Of a stretch of DNA of 64,000 nucleotides, positions 18,573-27,304 are shown piece after piece (the stretch's first letter is position 1; each line of letters opens with the position of its first letter). This DNA is from Streptomonospora sp. PA3 (lineage in GTDB: Bacteria; Actinomycetota; Actinomycetes; Streptosporangiales; Streptosporangiaceae): contig NZ_VTZW01000016.1 in NCBI RefSeq assembly GCF_009728995.1, positions 268,421-332,420 on the forward strand, given 5' to 3'. The position numbers and the translations under genes are program-made. Under the pieces are notes generated by a model that searched no databases, was not told the DNA's origin, and saw only the letters and a program-made list of their open reading frames with translations.

Positions 18573-20186
18573 GTGTCCGTACCGCCCCACTCAGACCAGC
18601 CGGACCCGGGTCCCATGCCAGACGCCGTCTTCGCCGAGATGCTGCGCGCAGCGCGCACGCTGCTCGCCACCCGCCAGCCTCTCGACGCCGAGATCGGCGT
18701 CAGCGAGATGCTCGGGTCGTGGTGGGGCCGCCGCGTACCGGGCGTCGACGTCGAGCGCCTGCTGGGCGAGGGACTGGTGGCCCACGCCGAGGCCTCCGGC
18801 TCCGCGGCGGGCCTGGCGCTGCTCACCGGGATCGCGGTTCTGGGCACCACCGTGCACCAGCGCGAGCTGGCCGAAAAAGGTGCCGCGACCCTCGCCGAAC
18901 GCGGTGTCGCCCGCCCCGTCTGGGCCGACCTGATCGGGCGCGCCCGCCCCGTGGCCGCCTACGTCTCCGGCAGCCGCTTCGGCGACACCGACGACATCAT
19001 CACCACGTTCCGCTACGACGGCCGAGAACCGGACTCCGCCGCCGGGGAGCACGCCCTGATCGCCGTCGTCGACCACAACAGCGGCGGCATGCTGCGCGAC
19101 GCCTGGGTCACCACCAAGGTCGACCGCCTGCTGGAGCACTGCCGCGCCCAGGCCGAGGGCGGCGACCCCATGGCGACCTTCACCCAGATCCGCCTGGAGC
19201 GCGCCCGCCTGCTGCTGGAGAGCGCCGTCCAGCACACCGACCGGGCCATCGCGGCCAACGCGGGCGGACCCGGCGTCACCGACGGCTCGCCGGCCGCCCA
19301 CCACGCCCTGATCCGGTCCCGCATCCGCGCCCTGCCGCGCCAGGCCGCGGGCCAGAGCCGGTCCGCGCGCAGCCGCGACCGGCGGGCGATGCTGGCGGCG
19401 CGGTTCCTCGCCTCCGACGCCGCCGCCGAACTCTCCGACTCCTACGCCGCCAGCCGCTGCGTCGACCACATCATCGCCTACGGCTGCGACGCGGATGCCG
19501 ACCGGCCGCTGCGGGTCAGCCCCCGCAAGATCGAGGCGTTCCTGCTGAGATGGCTGACGCGCCGGGTCATCCTGCTGCCCGAGGAGCACGAGGCGATGCC
19601 GCACGTGCTGGCCGCCTGGATCCGCTGGGCGGGGCCGCGCCACGGGCTGCCCGAGGTCGCCGTCAACGCGACACTGGACGCGCTGTGGGAGTCCATCTCC
19701 GCCTTCACCACCTCCTACCTCGACGTCTCGGCCTCCTTCGGCCTCCCGCCCGAGGTGGTTCGGCGCCTGCTGCCCGACGGCGACCTCTCGGCGCTGCCGC
19801 GCCGGATGTTCGCCTTCCCCCTGCTGACCAGTGACCTGCTCGCCGAGTCCGAGGCCGAGTTCGACCCCGCCACCCGCGAGGGCCGGCGCGCCCTGCTGCG
19901 CCTGGACCACTTCGGCGAGTACGCCGCCCCCGCCGGGCACCGCGGCAAGCACTCCACCGGCGCTCGGGAGCCGGCCGCCGACCCGGCCGCCACCGAGGAG
20001 GCGCTGGACGCTCACGAGCGGCTGGCCGAACGCCTGTGGAAGGGCGATCCGCCGGAGCTGTGGAGCGCCGCCGAACGCCTGCTCGACCGCGGACACGAGC
20101 GCCCGGTGGTGCTGCGCATGCTGATGGAGGTCCTGGAGGACGCCGAGCACGGCGAAGACGTCGCGGCCCGCCTGGACGGCCTGTAG
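18573..20186 (+). CDS. Conserved actinobacterial protein of unknown function
   Basis: 537 residues, soluble, no signal peptide or membrane helix. I do not recognise a catalytic family. Notable blocks are EMLGSWWGRR near residue 40, AVVDHNSGGMLRDAW near 170, and SPRKIEAFLLRWLTRRVILL near 310. The C-terminal 100 residues are helical and acidic (EEALDAHERLAERLWKGDPPELW). Mostly alpha-helical by composition, which suggests a scaffold or repeat-like fold. The GTG start follows a -10 box by 7 nt (leaderless); ATG at 18615 is the alternative. Convergent with the phosphatase at 20290, with a shared hairpin between. Confidence 0.7.
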   Translation: MSVPPHSDQPDPGPMPDAVFAEMLRAARTLLATRQPLDAEIGVSEMLGSWWGRRVPGVDVERLLGEGLVAHAEASGSAAGLALLTGIAVLGTTVHQRELAEKGAATLAERGVARPVWADLIGRARPVAAYVSGSRFGDTDDIITTFRYDGREPDSAAGEHALIAVVDHNSGGMLRDAWVTTKVDRLLEHCRAQAEGGDPMATFTQIRLERARLLLESAVQHTDRAIAANAGGPGVTDGSPAAHHALIRSRIRALPRQAAGQSRSARSRDRRAMLAARFLASDAAAELSDSYAASRCVDHIIAYGCDADADRPLRVSPRKIEAFLLRWLTRRVILLPEEHEAMPHVLAAWIRWAGPRHGLPEVAVNATLDALWESISAFTTSYLDVSASFGLPPEVVRRLLPDGDLSALPRRMFAFPLLTSDLLAESEAEFDPATREGRRALLRLDHFGEYAAPAGHRGKHSTGAREPAADPAATEEALDAHERLAERLWKGDPPELWSAAERLLDRGHERPVVLRMLMEVLEDAEHGEDVAARLDGL

Positions 20187-20231
20187 GCGGCGCCGCCCCG
20201 CCGCCCCGGAATTGCGGCACCGGCGCCGCAC

Positions 20232-20269
20232 CCGGTGCCGCCGCGAGCGTTCGCGGCGGCCGGCACCGG
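20232..20269. terminator. Hairpin between convergent genes
   Basis: CCGGTGCC...GGCACCGG arms with an inner CCGCGA/TCGCGG stem and a 4-nt bulge, placed between two converging stop codons. Likely bidirectional. Confidence 0.6.
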
Positions 20270-20289
20270 CTCACCGCCGCGCCCCGCGG

Positions 20290-21072
20290 CTAGTCCAGCA
20301 GGCGGCCGCGCAGGGCGTCGATGGTGGGCCGATCCAGCCCCAGGCCGTCGCGGACGTAGTCCTCGAAGGAGCCGAAGACCCGCTCCACCTCGGCGTAGGC
20401 CTCCTCCAGGTAGGTGTTGCGGCACTCCACCATCGGCCGGACCAGCTCGAAGTCCACGCCCGAGCGCTCGCAGACGCCTTGCATCGCCTCGCGCAGCGGG
20501 CCCAGCCGCTCGTTGCTGGCGAGGTAGTCGGCGAAGACGGCCTCGCGCGGCACGCCCAGGGTCTCCAGCACCAGCGCCGCCGCCCACCCGGTGCGGTCCT
20601 TGCCGGCCGTGCAGTGAACCACCGTCGCGCCGGCGCCCGCGGCCAGGCGCCGCACCATCTCGGCGTAGCCGGCGCGGGCGTCCTCGGCGCTGACGAGGAT
20701 CCGGTTGACCTCGTGCATGAAGCGGGTGGCGCCGCCGTCGCCGAAGACGGTCTCGGCCCGGGCGGGGTCGGTCAGCACCTCGACCAGGTCGGCGCCGGTG
20801 GAGTGGTCGCCCTGCACGTCCAGCACCACGTAGTCGGCGCCCTCGGGCAGCCGGTCGGCGCCGTTCTCCCGCTCGAAGACTGTGCGCAGGTCGATGACCT
20901 GGCGGACGCCCAGGTCCTGCAGCGCGCGCAGGTCCGCCGCGTCGAGCCGGTTCAGGGCGTCGGAGCGGTAGGCGACGCCCGGGCGGACGCGCCCGCCGCC
21001 GCGTGTGGCGTGCCCGCCGAGGTCGCGGAAGTTGGGCGCGGTGGACAGCAGCACCTGAGCTTGATCGGTCAC
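20290..21072 (-). CDS. Tyrosine/dual-specificity protein phosphatase
   Basis: 260 residues. The N-terminal NFRDLGG motif and the CX5R loop HCTAGKDRTG (C154, R160) identify the family of bacterial Tyr phosphatases related to MptpB/LipA, which can also hydrolyse phosphoinositides. D61 in DLR and the TAGKDR Asp are further family features. No signal peptide is visible, so probably cytoplasmic. GTG start at 21072 chosen because TATCGT lies 7 nt upstream (leaderless) and homology begins there. An open extension to 21225 runs through tandem repeats and is rejected. Substrate unknown. Confidence 0.85.
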   Translation of the reverse strand: MTDQAQVLLSTAPNFRDLGGHATRGGGRVRPGVAYRSDALNRLDAADLRALQDLGVRQVIDLRTVFERENGADRLPEGADYVVLDVQGDHSTGADLVEVLTDPARAETVFGDGGATRFMHEVNRILVSAEDARAGYAEMVRRLAAGAGATVVHCTAGKDRTGWAAALVLETLGVPREAVFADYLASNERLGPLREAMQGVCERSGVDFELVRPMVECRNTYLEEAYAEVERVFGSFEDYVRDGLGLDRPTIDALRGRLLD

Positions 21073-21079
21073 GAGCGCG

Positions 21080-21085
21080 ACGATA
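21080..21085 (-). promoter_or_regulatory. -10 hexamer, leaderless promoter
   Basis: TATCGT on the minus strand, 7 nt before the phosphatase GTG at 21072. Confidence 0.45.
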
Positions 21086-21125
21086 CCCGCCCGGCCTCGG
21101 AGGACGTCCACGGCTACCGCCGGCC

Positions 21126-21207
21126 GGGGGGCCGGCCCCGCCAGCTTCCACACCCGCCGCCGTTCAGGGGGGCCGGCCCCGCCAGCTTCCGCACCCACCG
21201 CTGTCCA
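21126..21207. repeat. Two-copy tandem repeat, 41-bp period
   Basis: Copies begin at 21126 and 21167. Each starts with a run of six G, then CCGGCCCCGCCAGCTTCC, identical over 24 bp; the rest of the unit differs at a few bases. Each unit contains the palindrome GGGGCCGGCCCC. It lies just upstream of the phosphatase promoter. Confidence 0.75.
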
Positions 21208-21215
21208 GGGCGGGA

Positions 21216-21276
21216 GCTGCGGCAATGGGGCTGTAATGCGCTAAGCGCACCCAATGAACGCACCCATTGCCGCAGC
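21216..21276. repeat. Palindromic repeat related to the 12476 element
   Basis: Perfect 14-bp inverted repeat (21216-21229 with 21263-21276; GCTGCGGCAATGGG). The loop carries GCGCTAAGCGC. Arms and loop match the inner part of the hairpin at 12549-12724 (CAGCCCCATTGCCGCA), so the two belong to one dispersed family. Confidence 0.65.
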
Positions 21277-21364
21277 CGCAGTGGTTCCCGACCCCGGACT
21301 ATTCCCGGAGGGTTCCTGGAGGCGCCTCAGCTACCGACTACGCGCGCACTATGACGAACACACC

Positions 21365-22078
21365 TCAACCGCGCAGGGCCGGGATCTGCTCGCCGGCCTC
21401 CTTGACGTCCTTGACCGTGTCCACGCCGCGCCAGAACCCGCTGATCCGGTAGCCGAATAGGCGCCCCTCGGCGGCCAGGTCGGGGAAGGTGGAGGACTCG
21501 TGGTCGCCCTTCTCGGGCAGCAGCCCGGTGACCGCGCGCTCGAAGACGTAGACGCCGGCGTTGATCCAGAACGGCAGCATCGGGCTCTGCGTGAACCCCT
21601 CGATGGCGCCGTCGTCGGTGACGTCGACGATGCCCCAACTGGTCTGGTACTGGGCCAGCGCGAGGGTGGCCATGCCGCCCTTGCCCCGGTGGAACTCGGT
21701 GAACTCGTCCAGCGGGAACCAGGTCAGCACGTCGCCGTTGAGGGCGAAGTAGGGGTCGGCGGACTCGTGCAGTCCCGAGGCCGCGTAGCGCAGCGCCCCG
21801 CCGCGCCCCAGCGGCTCGTCCTCAACCAGCAGGGTGATCTCCGGGCCTCCCGGGCGCCCTTCCAGGTACTCGCGCAGCACCTCGGCCTTGTATCCGCAGG
21901 AGACCACCACGTGCTCGACGCCGTGCCCGGCGAGCCACTCCAACTGGTAGTCGACGATGGGGCGCCCGGCGACCTCGACCATCGCCTTGGGGCGGGTGTC
22001 GGTGTAGGGGCGCAGCCGGGTCGCCTGGCCTCCGGCGAGGATGACCGCCTGGCTTACGGGGGCGTTGGGTCCACTCAT
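21365..22078 (-). CDS. Sugar-phosphate nucleotidyltransferase
   Basis: 237 residues, NTP_transferase family, like glucose-1-phosphate thymidylyl- or mannose-1-phosphate guanylyltransferases. The nucleotide-binding signature is LAGGQATRLRPYTDTRPKAM at residues 14-33. The metal-binding Asp is in LNGDVLTWF near residue 115, and a FWINAGVYVF sugar-binding block follows. There is no C-terminal left-handed helix, so it is a bare catalytic domain. Substrate cannot be told; no sugar or glycosyltransferase genes are adjacent. ATG start 7 nt after TAGTGT (leaderless). Confidence 0.82.
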   Translation of the reverse strand: MSGPNAPVSQAVILAGGQATRLRPYTDTRPKAMVEVAGRPIVDYQLEWLAGHGVEHVVVSCGYKAEVLREYLEGRPGGPEITLLVEDEPLGRGGALRYAASGLHESADPYFALNGDVLTWFPLDEFTEFHRGKGGMATLALAQYQTSWGIVDVTDDGAIEGFTQSPMLPFWINAGVYVFERAVTGLLPEKGDHESSTFPDLAAEGRLFGYRISGFWRGVDTVKDVKEAGEQIPALRG

Positions 22079-22085
22079 GGCCGGG

Positions 22086-22091
22086 ACACTA
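22086..22091 (-). promoter_or_regulatory. -10 hexamer, leaderless promoter
   Basis: TAGTGT on the minus strand, 7 nt before the nucleotidyltransferase ATG at 22078. Confidence 0.45.
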
Positions 22092-22176
22092 GCAGCAGGC
22101 GCACGCCGCCTCGCCCGGGCGTGTGCGCCCGCTCGAAGGCGGCAGCGCGCCCCGGCCCGCCGTCGCGCGGACGCCC

Positions 22177-24609
22177 TCAGCGCTGGGTGACCTCCTCGTA
22201 GGCCTGGCGGACATCGGCGCTGGTCACCAGCGTGAGATCCGCGGCGGTGGCGCTGTCGCCCAGCTCCTCGGCGACCCGCACGTCGCGGTGGGAGCAGGCC
22301 TTCTCGAACAGGGAGCGGGCGAAGCGGCCGTTGCCCAGCTCGTCGATCCATCCCGAGTCGCACACGTAGCCGAAGATGCGCCGCAGGTCCTCGCGGGCCG
22401 AGTCGTCGAAGGCGTCGCCGGTGCCCTCGGCCACGGTCTCGGCGATGGCGGTCAGCTCCTCGGGGGTGTAGCTGGGGAACGCGATCCGGATGTTGAAGCG
22501 CGAGGCCAGGCCCGCGTTGCTGGCCAGGAACCGGTCCATCTCGGCGGGGTAGCCGGCGAGCACGACCACCAGCCGGTCGCGGTCGTCCTCGGCGCGCTTG
22601 AGCAGCGTCTGCACCGCCTCGGAGCCGAAGGCGTCGCCCCCGCCGTAGCCGGGGTTGTGCAGCGCGTAGGCCTCGTCGACGAACAGCACCCCGCCCAGCG
22701 CCCGGTCCACCAGCTTGCCGGTCTTGATCGCGGTGGCGCCCAGGTGCTCCCCCACCAGGTCGGAGCGCTGGGCCTCGACCACGTCGGCGCGGCTGAGCAG
22801 GCCCAGGGCGGCGAACACCCGGCCCAGGATGCGGGCGACGGACGTCTTGCCGGTGCCCGGAGGCCCGGAGAAGACGAAGTGCCGCATCGGCGGGTGGTTG
22901 CGCAGGCCCTGCTCCTCGCGCAGCTTGGCCATCTGCAGCTGGGCCACCAGCGAGCGCACCTGCCGCTTGACCGGATCCAGCCCGATCATGGCGTCCAGCT
23001 CGGCCAGGGCCTCGTCGATGTCGGGCGCCTCTCCGAAACCCGGCAGGTGGGCGGTGAGGTCGTCGAAGGCGGCGGCGATGTCGGGCGCGCGCACCGTCAC
23101 CAGCTCCTGGGGATCGGGCGGATGCGCCTGGCCGCCCGAGGTGACCACCCGCACGTCGCGCGCCTCGGCCGCCTTCTCGACCAGGGAGCGCACGAAGCGG
23201 CCGTTGCCCAGATCGTCGATGGCGCCCCGCTGCACCGCCTGCTCGAAGCGGCGGCGCAGCGCGGGCTCGGCTTCGGCGTCGAGGAGGTCGCCGCGCTGCT
23301 CGAACAGGAACGCGGCGATGCGCCGCAGTTCGTCGGCGGTGTAGCTGGGAAAGGTGATGCGGGTGGCGAAGCGCGAGGCCAGCCCCGGGTTGGAGGCCAG
23401 GAACCGGTCCATCTCCGCCTCGTAGCCGGCCAGGATGATCACCACCCGGTCGCGGTCGTCCTCGGCGCGCTTGAGCAGCGTCTGCACCGCCTCGTTGCCG
23501 AACCGGTCCGGCTGGCCGTCGCCGTCGTTGACCAGCGCGTAGGCCTCGTCGACGAACAGCACCCCGCCCAGCGCCCGGTCCACCAGCTCGTTGGTCTTGA
23601 TCGCGGTGGCGCCCAGGTACTCCCCCACCAGGTCGGCCCGCTGCGCCTCGACCACCCGCGGCGTCGGCAGCAGCCCGAAGGAGTGGAAGATGGTGGCCAG
23701 CGTCCGGGCGACGCTGGTCTTGCCGGTGCCCGGGGGCCCCGAGAAGACCAGGTGGCGCAGCGGCCGGTCCACCGCATACCCCGCGTCCGCGCGCAGCCGG
23801 GCGGCCTCGATGGAGGCGGCGATCGCGCGGACCTGCTGCTTGACCGGGTCCAGGCCGATCATGTTCTCCAGTTCGGCCAGCGCCTCGTCGACCGGGACGG
23901 GGGCCGTCTCCTCGCCGCCGTCCTGGTCCGCGCGGGTGCGCCCGCCCTCGGCTGCGCGCTGGCGCGCCTGCGCGCCGGGCGCTGGCGCGGCGCCGCGCGG
24001 CGTGCTCCCGCGTGCGGGCGGGGGCGCACCCAGATCGCTCATCGTGCGGCGCAGCCGGTAGGCCGCCAGCACCCGCCACAGCAGCGCGAGCCCCGCTCCC
24101 CCGTAGGCGCACAGCACCCCGAGCGCGGCCGGCGCCGACCCGGCGAGCATGCCCGCCAGCGCCGTGCCCAGTCCCAGGATCAGCGCCACCAGCAGCGCCA
24201 CCAGGGTCGTGTGCCAGACGGGGAAGGCGGTGATCCGGGCGGCCGCCAGCGACACCAGCAGCGGCAGCAGCGGCAGGAGCAGCAGCACCGAGGCGTCGGC
24301 CACCCTGATGGGGATGAGGAACAGGGAGTAGGCCAGCACCACCCAGGCGATGCTGATCAGCGCGGTGGCCACGGCGTCGGAGGAGCGCATCAGCGCCGCG
24401 AAGACGAGCAGGGCGGCTGCGGCGGCGCCCACGGTCGCCACCACCGGGACTCCCAGCAGCAGCGCCGCCACGGCGAGTGCGGCCACCACCGCCAGGCCCG
24501 CGACCAGTCGGGAGCGCAGCGGGTAGCCGTAGTAGCGGGCCCGTAAGCGGTTCAGGGCAGAGGCGCGCTGCGGCGGCCCCGTGGTGCGGGAGCGTTCTTC
24601 GCGCGGCAT
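22177..24609 (-). CDS. Membrane-anchored tandem CbxX/CfqX-type AAA+ ATPase
   Basis: 810 residues. Residues 30-190 hold several hydrophobic helices (e.g. LVAGLAVVAALAVAALLLGV), followed by a Pro/Ala/Arg linker. Two similar AAA+ modules then follow, about 245-520 and 535-805, each starting with a LD-MIGLDPVK-QVR motif. Each has an intact Walker A (FSGPPGTGKTSVAR), Walker B (GGVLFVDEAYAL) and an Arg-finger region (LASRF). This is the CbxX/CfqX subfamily, which includes Rubisco activase CbbX and the ATPase domain of EccA. No Rubisco or ESX genes are near. Likely a membrane-tethered remodelling machine with unknown client. ATG follows GAAGGGACACGGAGG. Confidence 0.85.
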   Translation of the reverse strand: MPREERSRTTGPPQRASALNRLRARYYGYPLRSRLVAGLAVVAALAVAALLLGVPVVATVGAAAAALLVFAALMRSSDAVATALISIAWVVLAYSLFLIPIRVADASVLLLLPLLPLLVSLAAARITAFPVWHTTLVALLVALILGLGTALAGMLAGSAPAALGVLCAYGGAGLALLWRVLAAYRLRRTMSDLGAPPPARGSTPRGAAPAPGAQARQRAAEGGRTRADQDGGEETAPVPVDEALAELENMIGLDPVKQQVRAIAASIEAARLRADAGYAVDRPLRHLVFSGPPGTGKTSVARTLATIFHSFGLLPTPRVVEAQRADLVGEYLGATAIKTNELVDRALGGVLFVDEAYALVNDGDGQPDRFGNEAVQTLLKRAEDDRDRVVIILAGYEAEMDRFLASNPGLASRFATRITFPSYTADELRRIAAFLFEQRGDLLDAEAEPALRRRFEQAVQRGAIDDLGNGRFVRSLVEKAAEARDVRVVTSGGQAHPPDPQELVTVRAPDIAAAFDDLTAHLPGFGEAPDIDEALAELDAMIGLDPVKRQVRSLVAQLQMAKLREEQGLRNHPPMRHFVFSGPPGTGKTSVARILGRVFAALGLLSRADVVEAQRSDLVGEHLGATAIKTGKLVDRALGGVLFVDEAYALHNPGYGGGDAFGSEAVQTLLKRAEDDRDRLVVVLAGYPAEMDRFLASNAGLASRFNIRIAFPSYTPEELTAIAETVAEGTGDAFDDSAREDLRRIFGYVCDSGWIDELGNGRFARSLFEKACSHRDVRVAEELGDSATAADLTLVTSADVRQAYEEVTQR

Positions 24610-24714
24610 CCTCCGTGTCCCTTCCTTGCTAGCGGGTCCTATATTGCCGCCGAACGCGGGCTTTCATAAGGAGCTGCGCCCCGCGGCAGATCCGGCGTGT
24701 CGCGCACGGAGGGG

Positions 24715-25446
24715 CTACAGCAGGGGCAGTTGGCCGCCGGGATCGGGGCGGGGCTTGCGCAGATGCCGCCATTCGGGCAGGTCGTCCAGATAGGACCAGG
24801 TCATCCGGTGGTGGGGGGTGGGTCCGCGCTCGGCCAGGGCGGCGCGGTGGACGGGCGAGGGGTAGCCGACGCAGGTGTCGAAGCCGTAGTCGGGGAAGTC
24901 GGGGTGCAGGCCGGCCATGAACGCGTCGCGGTGCACCTTGGCCAGCACCGAGGCGGCGGCCACGGCGACGCAGGAGGAGTCGGCCTGGATCCGGGTGCGC
25001 ACCCGCCAGGGCGCGCCCAGGTAGTCGTGCTTGCCGTCGAGGACGACGGCGTCGGGCGTCGGGGCCAGCCGCTCCAGGGCGCGGGTGGCGGCCAGCCGCA
25101 GGGCGCGTGTCATACCCAGTTCGTCGATCTCCCCGGGATCGGCGCTGCCGATGGCGTGGTCGCGCACCCACTCCCGCACCTGCTCGGCCATGGCGGTGCG
25201 GCGCTGCCGGGCGATCCGCTTGGAGTCGGTCAGGCCCTCGGGCGGCGGTGTGCCGTCGGCCACCGCGGCGCACACCACGACCGGGCCCGCCCATGCACCG
25301 CGCCCCACTTCGTCGACTCCGGCGACGCACACGGCGCCGTCGGCGCGGAGTTCGCGCTCCAGGTCATAGGTGGGCGCGGCGATGCCGGAGTCAGCGGCCG
25401 CGGCGGGGGCGGCCGCCGGCGCGGGGGTCGAGGAGGTCTCAGCCAC
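24715..25446 (-). CDS. rnhB: Ribonuclease HII
   Basis: Cleaves the RNA strand of RNA-DNA hybrids and removes single misincorporated ribonucleotides. 243 residues. The signature [13 protein letters not shown] supplies D45 and E46; the remaining acidic ligands are D137 (VVLDGK) and D174 (KVHRDAF). A 25-residue Ala/Pro-rich N-terminal extension precedes the domain. The GTG start at 25446 lies 6 nt after TAGGCT on the minus strand, with no ribosome-binding site (leaderless). Ends 105 bp before the AAA+ ATPase gene on the same strand. Confidence 0.93.
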   Translation of the reverse strand: MAETSSTPAPAAAPAAAADSGIAAPTYDLERELRADGAVCVAGVDEVGRGAWAGPVVVCAAVADGTPPPEGLTDSKRIARQRRTAMAEQVREWVRDHAIGSADPGEIDELGMTRALRLAATRALERLAPTPDAVVLDGKHDYLGAPWRVRTRIQADSSCVAVAAASVLAKVHRDAFMAGLHPDFPDYGFDTCVGYPSPVHRAALAERGPTPHHRMTWSYLDDLPEWRHLRKPRPDPGGQLPLL

Positions 25447-25452
25447 GGCCCA

Positions 25453-25458
25453 AGCCTA
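25453..25458 (-). promoter_or_regulatory. -10 hexamer, leaderless promoter
   Basis: TAGGCT on the minus strand, 6 nt before the rnhB GTG at 25446. Confidence 0.45.
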
Positions 25459-25595
25459 GGGGTTCGGCGCCCGCCGACACACCTTTGCGGGCGCAGCCGG
25501 CGGGGGTTTTCGGGGGGCCGCCGCGTGTTACGCACCGCTGCGCCCCGTCGCCGTCGGTAGTTTCCGCATGACCGCAAGCCGCCGAGGAAGGACCC

Positions 25596-26333
25596 ATGGG
25601 GCCGAGCACACCACACCGCGCGGCGCCGCCGGCACGCACCGGCGCGCACGCCGCCCCCGCCTCCCCGCCGACCGCAGAGGCGCCCCCGGCCGCGCGAAGG
25701 AACGCGGCGCCGCCCGGACCGACGAGCGAGGAAGCGAGGACCCGAGCGGGTGTGCGGGGCGCGGCGCCGAGCGAGGAGGGAAGACGGCGAATCCAAGCGC
25801 CCCGCACACCCGCGGAAACCGCTCGCCGCGCATGCGCCGCCGTTCGGGCGGCGGTGCTGGACGTCGCGGCGCTGGGCGCGCGGATCTCCGCGGGCTGGAT
25901 CACCGCATCCGGTGCCCTGGAGGCGCTGAGCGGCGGCCCGCGCGCCGACGCGGCGGCCGGTGCGGTCCTGCTGTGCGCGGCGGCGTTCGCTGTCGGGCTG
26001 GCCGCGCGGCTGTCGGGGGCGGTCCTGGCGGCGGCGATACTGGCGACGGCGACGCTGGCGGCCGTGCCGGCGCCCGCGGCGGTGCTCCCGGCGGGCACCG
26101 CGGCGCCGTGGTGGATCGCGCTGGCCGCGCTGTGCCTGCTCGGGGCCGTGCTGCCTGGCCGGCTCTCCGCCGATGCGCTGCTGGCGCGCCGGCGCAGGCG
26201 CAGGCGGCACCGCATGCGCGGCTCCGCCTCAGCCGGCGGGGAGCGGGCCCGGACCGCGCGGCGGCCCGAGGAGGCGCCGCCGCTCCCCTATCCTGGTGTC
26301 GGGGCCGCCCTGAAGCGGCCCTCCCGCATCTGA
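25596..26333 (+). CDS. Predicted small membrane protein, unknown function
   Basis: 245 residues. The first 80 are Ala/Pro/Arg-rich and low complexity. Three or four hydrophobic helices follow (AAVRAAVLDVAALGARI, AGAVLLCAAAFAVGLAARL, GAVLAAAILATATLAAV, PWWIALAALCLLGAVL), then a basic tail. The layout is DoxX-like but no signature residues are recognised. ATG has GAGGAAGG upstream; a possible -10 (TAGTTT, 25558-25563) would give a short leader. Divergent from rnhB. A long frame on the opposite strand is rejected. Confidence 0.5.
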   Translation: MGPSTPHRAAPPARTGAHAAPASPPTAEAPPAARRNAAPPGPTSEEARTRAGVRGAAPSEEGRRRIQAPRTPAETARRACAAVRAAVLDVAALGARISAGWITASGALEALSGGPRADAAAGAVLLCAAAFAVGLAARLSGAVLAAAILATATLAAVPAPAAVLPAGTAAPWWIALAALCLLGAVLPGRLSADALLARRRRRRRHRMRGSASAGGERARTARRPEEAPPLPYPGVGAALKRPSRI

Positions 26334-26406
26334 CCCGCTGTCGCCGGAGGCCTCGTCCACCCCTCTGGCCGGTGCGCGTCACGGACCTGGAGGGGAAGAT
26401 CCGCGC

Positions 26407-27048
26407 ATGTCCGCCGCCGAAGAGGGCTCGGTCGCGAAGCTCATCGAGATCGCCCACCCGCCGACCCCGCGGCAACGGCTCGCCTCCTGGGCCTCCCGGC
26501 CTCCCGGGCGGCTTTACATCCCGGCGTGCGTGATCGTCGGGCTGGTCCTGCTGTATGAGGAGAGCGTGCCCGGCGGGCACCTGCCCAGCTTCGTGATCGG
26601 GATCGGCGGCGGCGCGCTCCTGGCCGCGATGGGGGCGCTGCGACTGGGCATCGCGGTGAGCATCGCGCGCCCGATGATCGCCCGGTACTGGCTGCGCTGG
26701 ATCACGGCTCCGCTGATCGCCGCCGCGGCCATCGTGCTGTCGGTGAGCGACGTCCCGCTGCAGGCGCGGGTGGAGACATCGGCCCAGGAGCTGCGGGCCG
26801 TGGGCCACACCGCGCACTCCGCCACCACGGCGCCCCTGGACACCTGGGCGGGGCTGTACCCGCTGAAGTCGGTGTCGGTCACCGACGACGGCGTCACGCG
26901 CTACACCGTGCGCGGCGCCGGACTGCTGGGCGCCTCCGGACTCGCCTACAGCAGCGACCCCCTGCCCACCGACGTGTTCGTCAAGGGGCACGGCGGCACG
27001 GTCTACGAGCACATCTCAGGGCCCTGGTACTCCTGGACGGAGTACTGA
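26407..27048 (+). CDS. Predicted membrane protein with extracytoplasmic C-terminus
   Basis: 213 residues. Three hydrophobic segments are apparent: YIPACVIVGLVLLYEE (about 38-53), SFVIGIGGGALLAAMGALRL (about 60-80) and WITAPLIAAAAIVLSV (about 97-112). A polar C-terminal domain of about 100 residues follows, ending in YSWTEY. No known family recognised. ATG follows GGAGGGGAAG. It sits 73 bp after the preceding membrane gene on the same strand and may be cotranscribed with it. Confidence 0.72.
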   Translation: MSAAEEGSVAKLIEIAHPPTPRQRLASWASRPPGRLYIPACVIVGLVLLYEESVPGGHLPSFVIGIGGGALLAAMGALRLGIAVSIARPMIARYWLRWITAPLIAAAAIVLSVSDVPLQARVETSAQELRAVGHTAHSATTAPLDTWAGLYPLKSVSVTDDGVTRYTVRGAGLLGASGLAYSSDPLPTDVFVKGHGGTVYEHISGPWYSWTEY

Positions 27049-27304
27049 CCTCCCCCTTCCCCGCGCAGACGCGCACGCGGACCCGGTAGCGGCGGGGCGC
27101 AGCGCCTCCGTCCCGGCCGGTCCGCGCCCGGCGGGCGAGCGCCGCGGCCCGGTGGCGCCTTCCCGCCGCAGCGGTTCCCCGCCCGGCCGTGGCCCTCCTC
27201 ACCCCCCCGGGTTTCCCGATTCGGGGGCCGGGCCTCACTCCGCTTTTATCCGAGATCGGTAGACAGGGATGCGACAGGGCTTCTCCTAGGGACGGGGGAT
27301 TGCG

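Noticed and set aside
20290-21225. Longer version of the phosphatase starting at 21225
   Set aside because: The extra 51 codons run through the tandem repeats; homology and a leaderless promoter support the GTG at 21072.
25568-26533. 321-residue frame overlapping the small membrane protein genes
   Set aside because: Arg/Gly-rich low-complexity translation; the overlapping frame at 25596 has a ribosome-binding site and hydrophobic helices.
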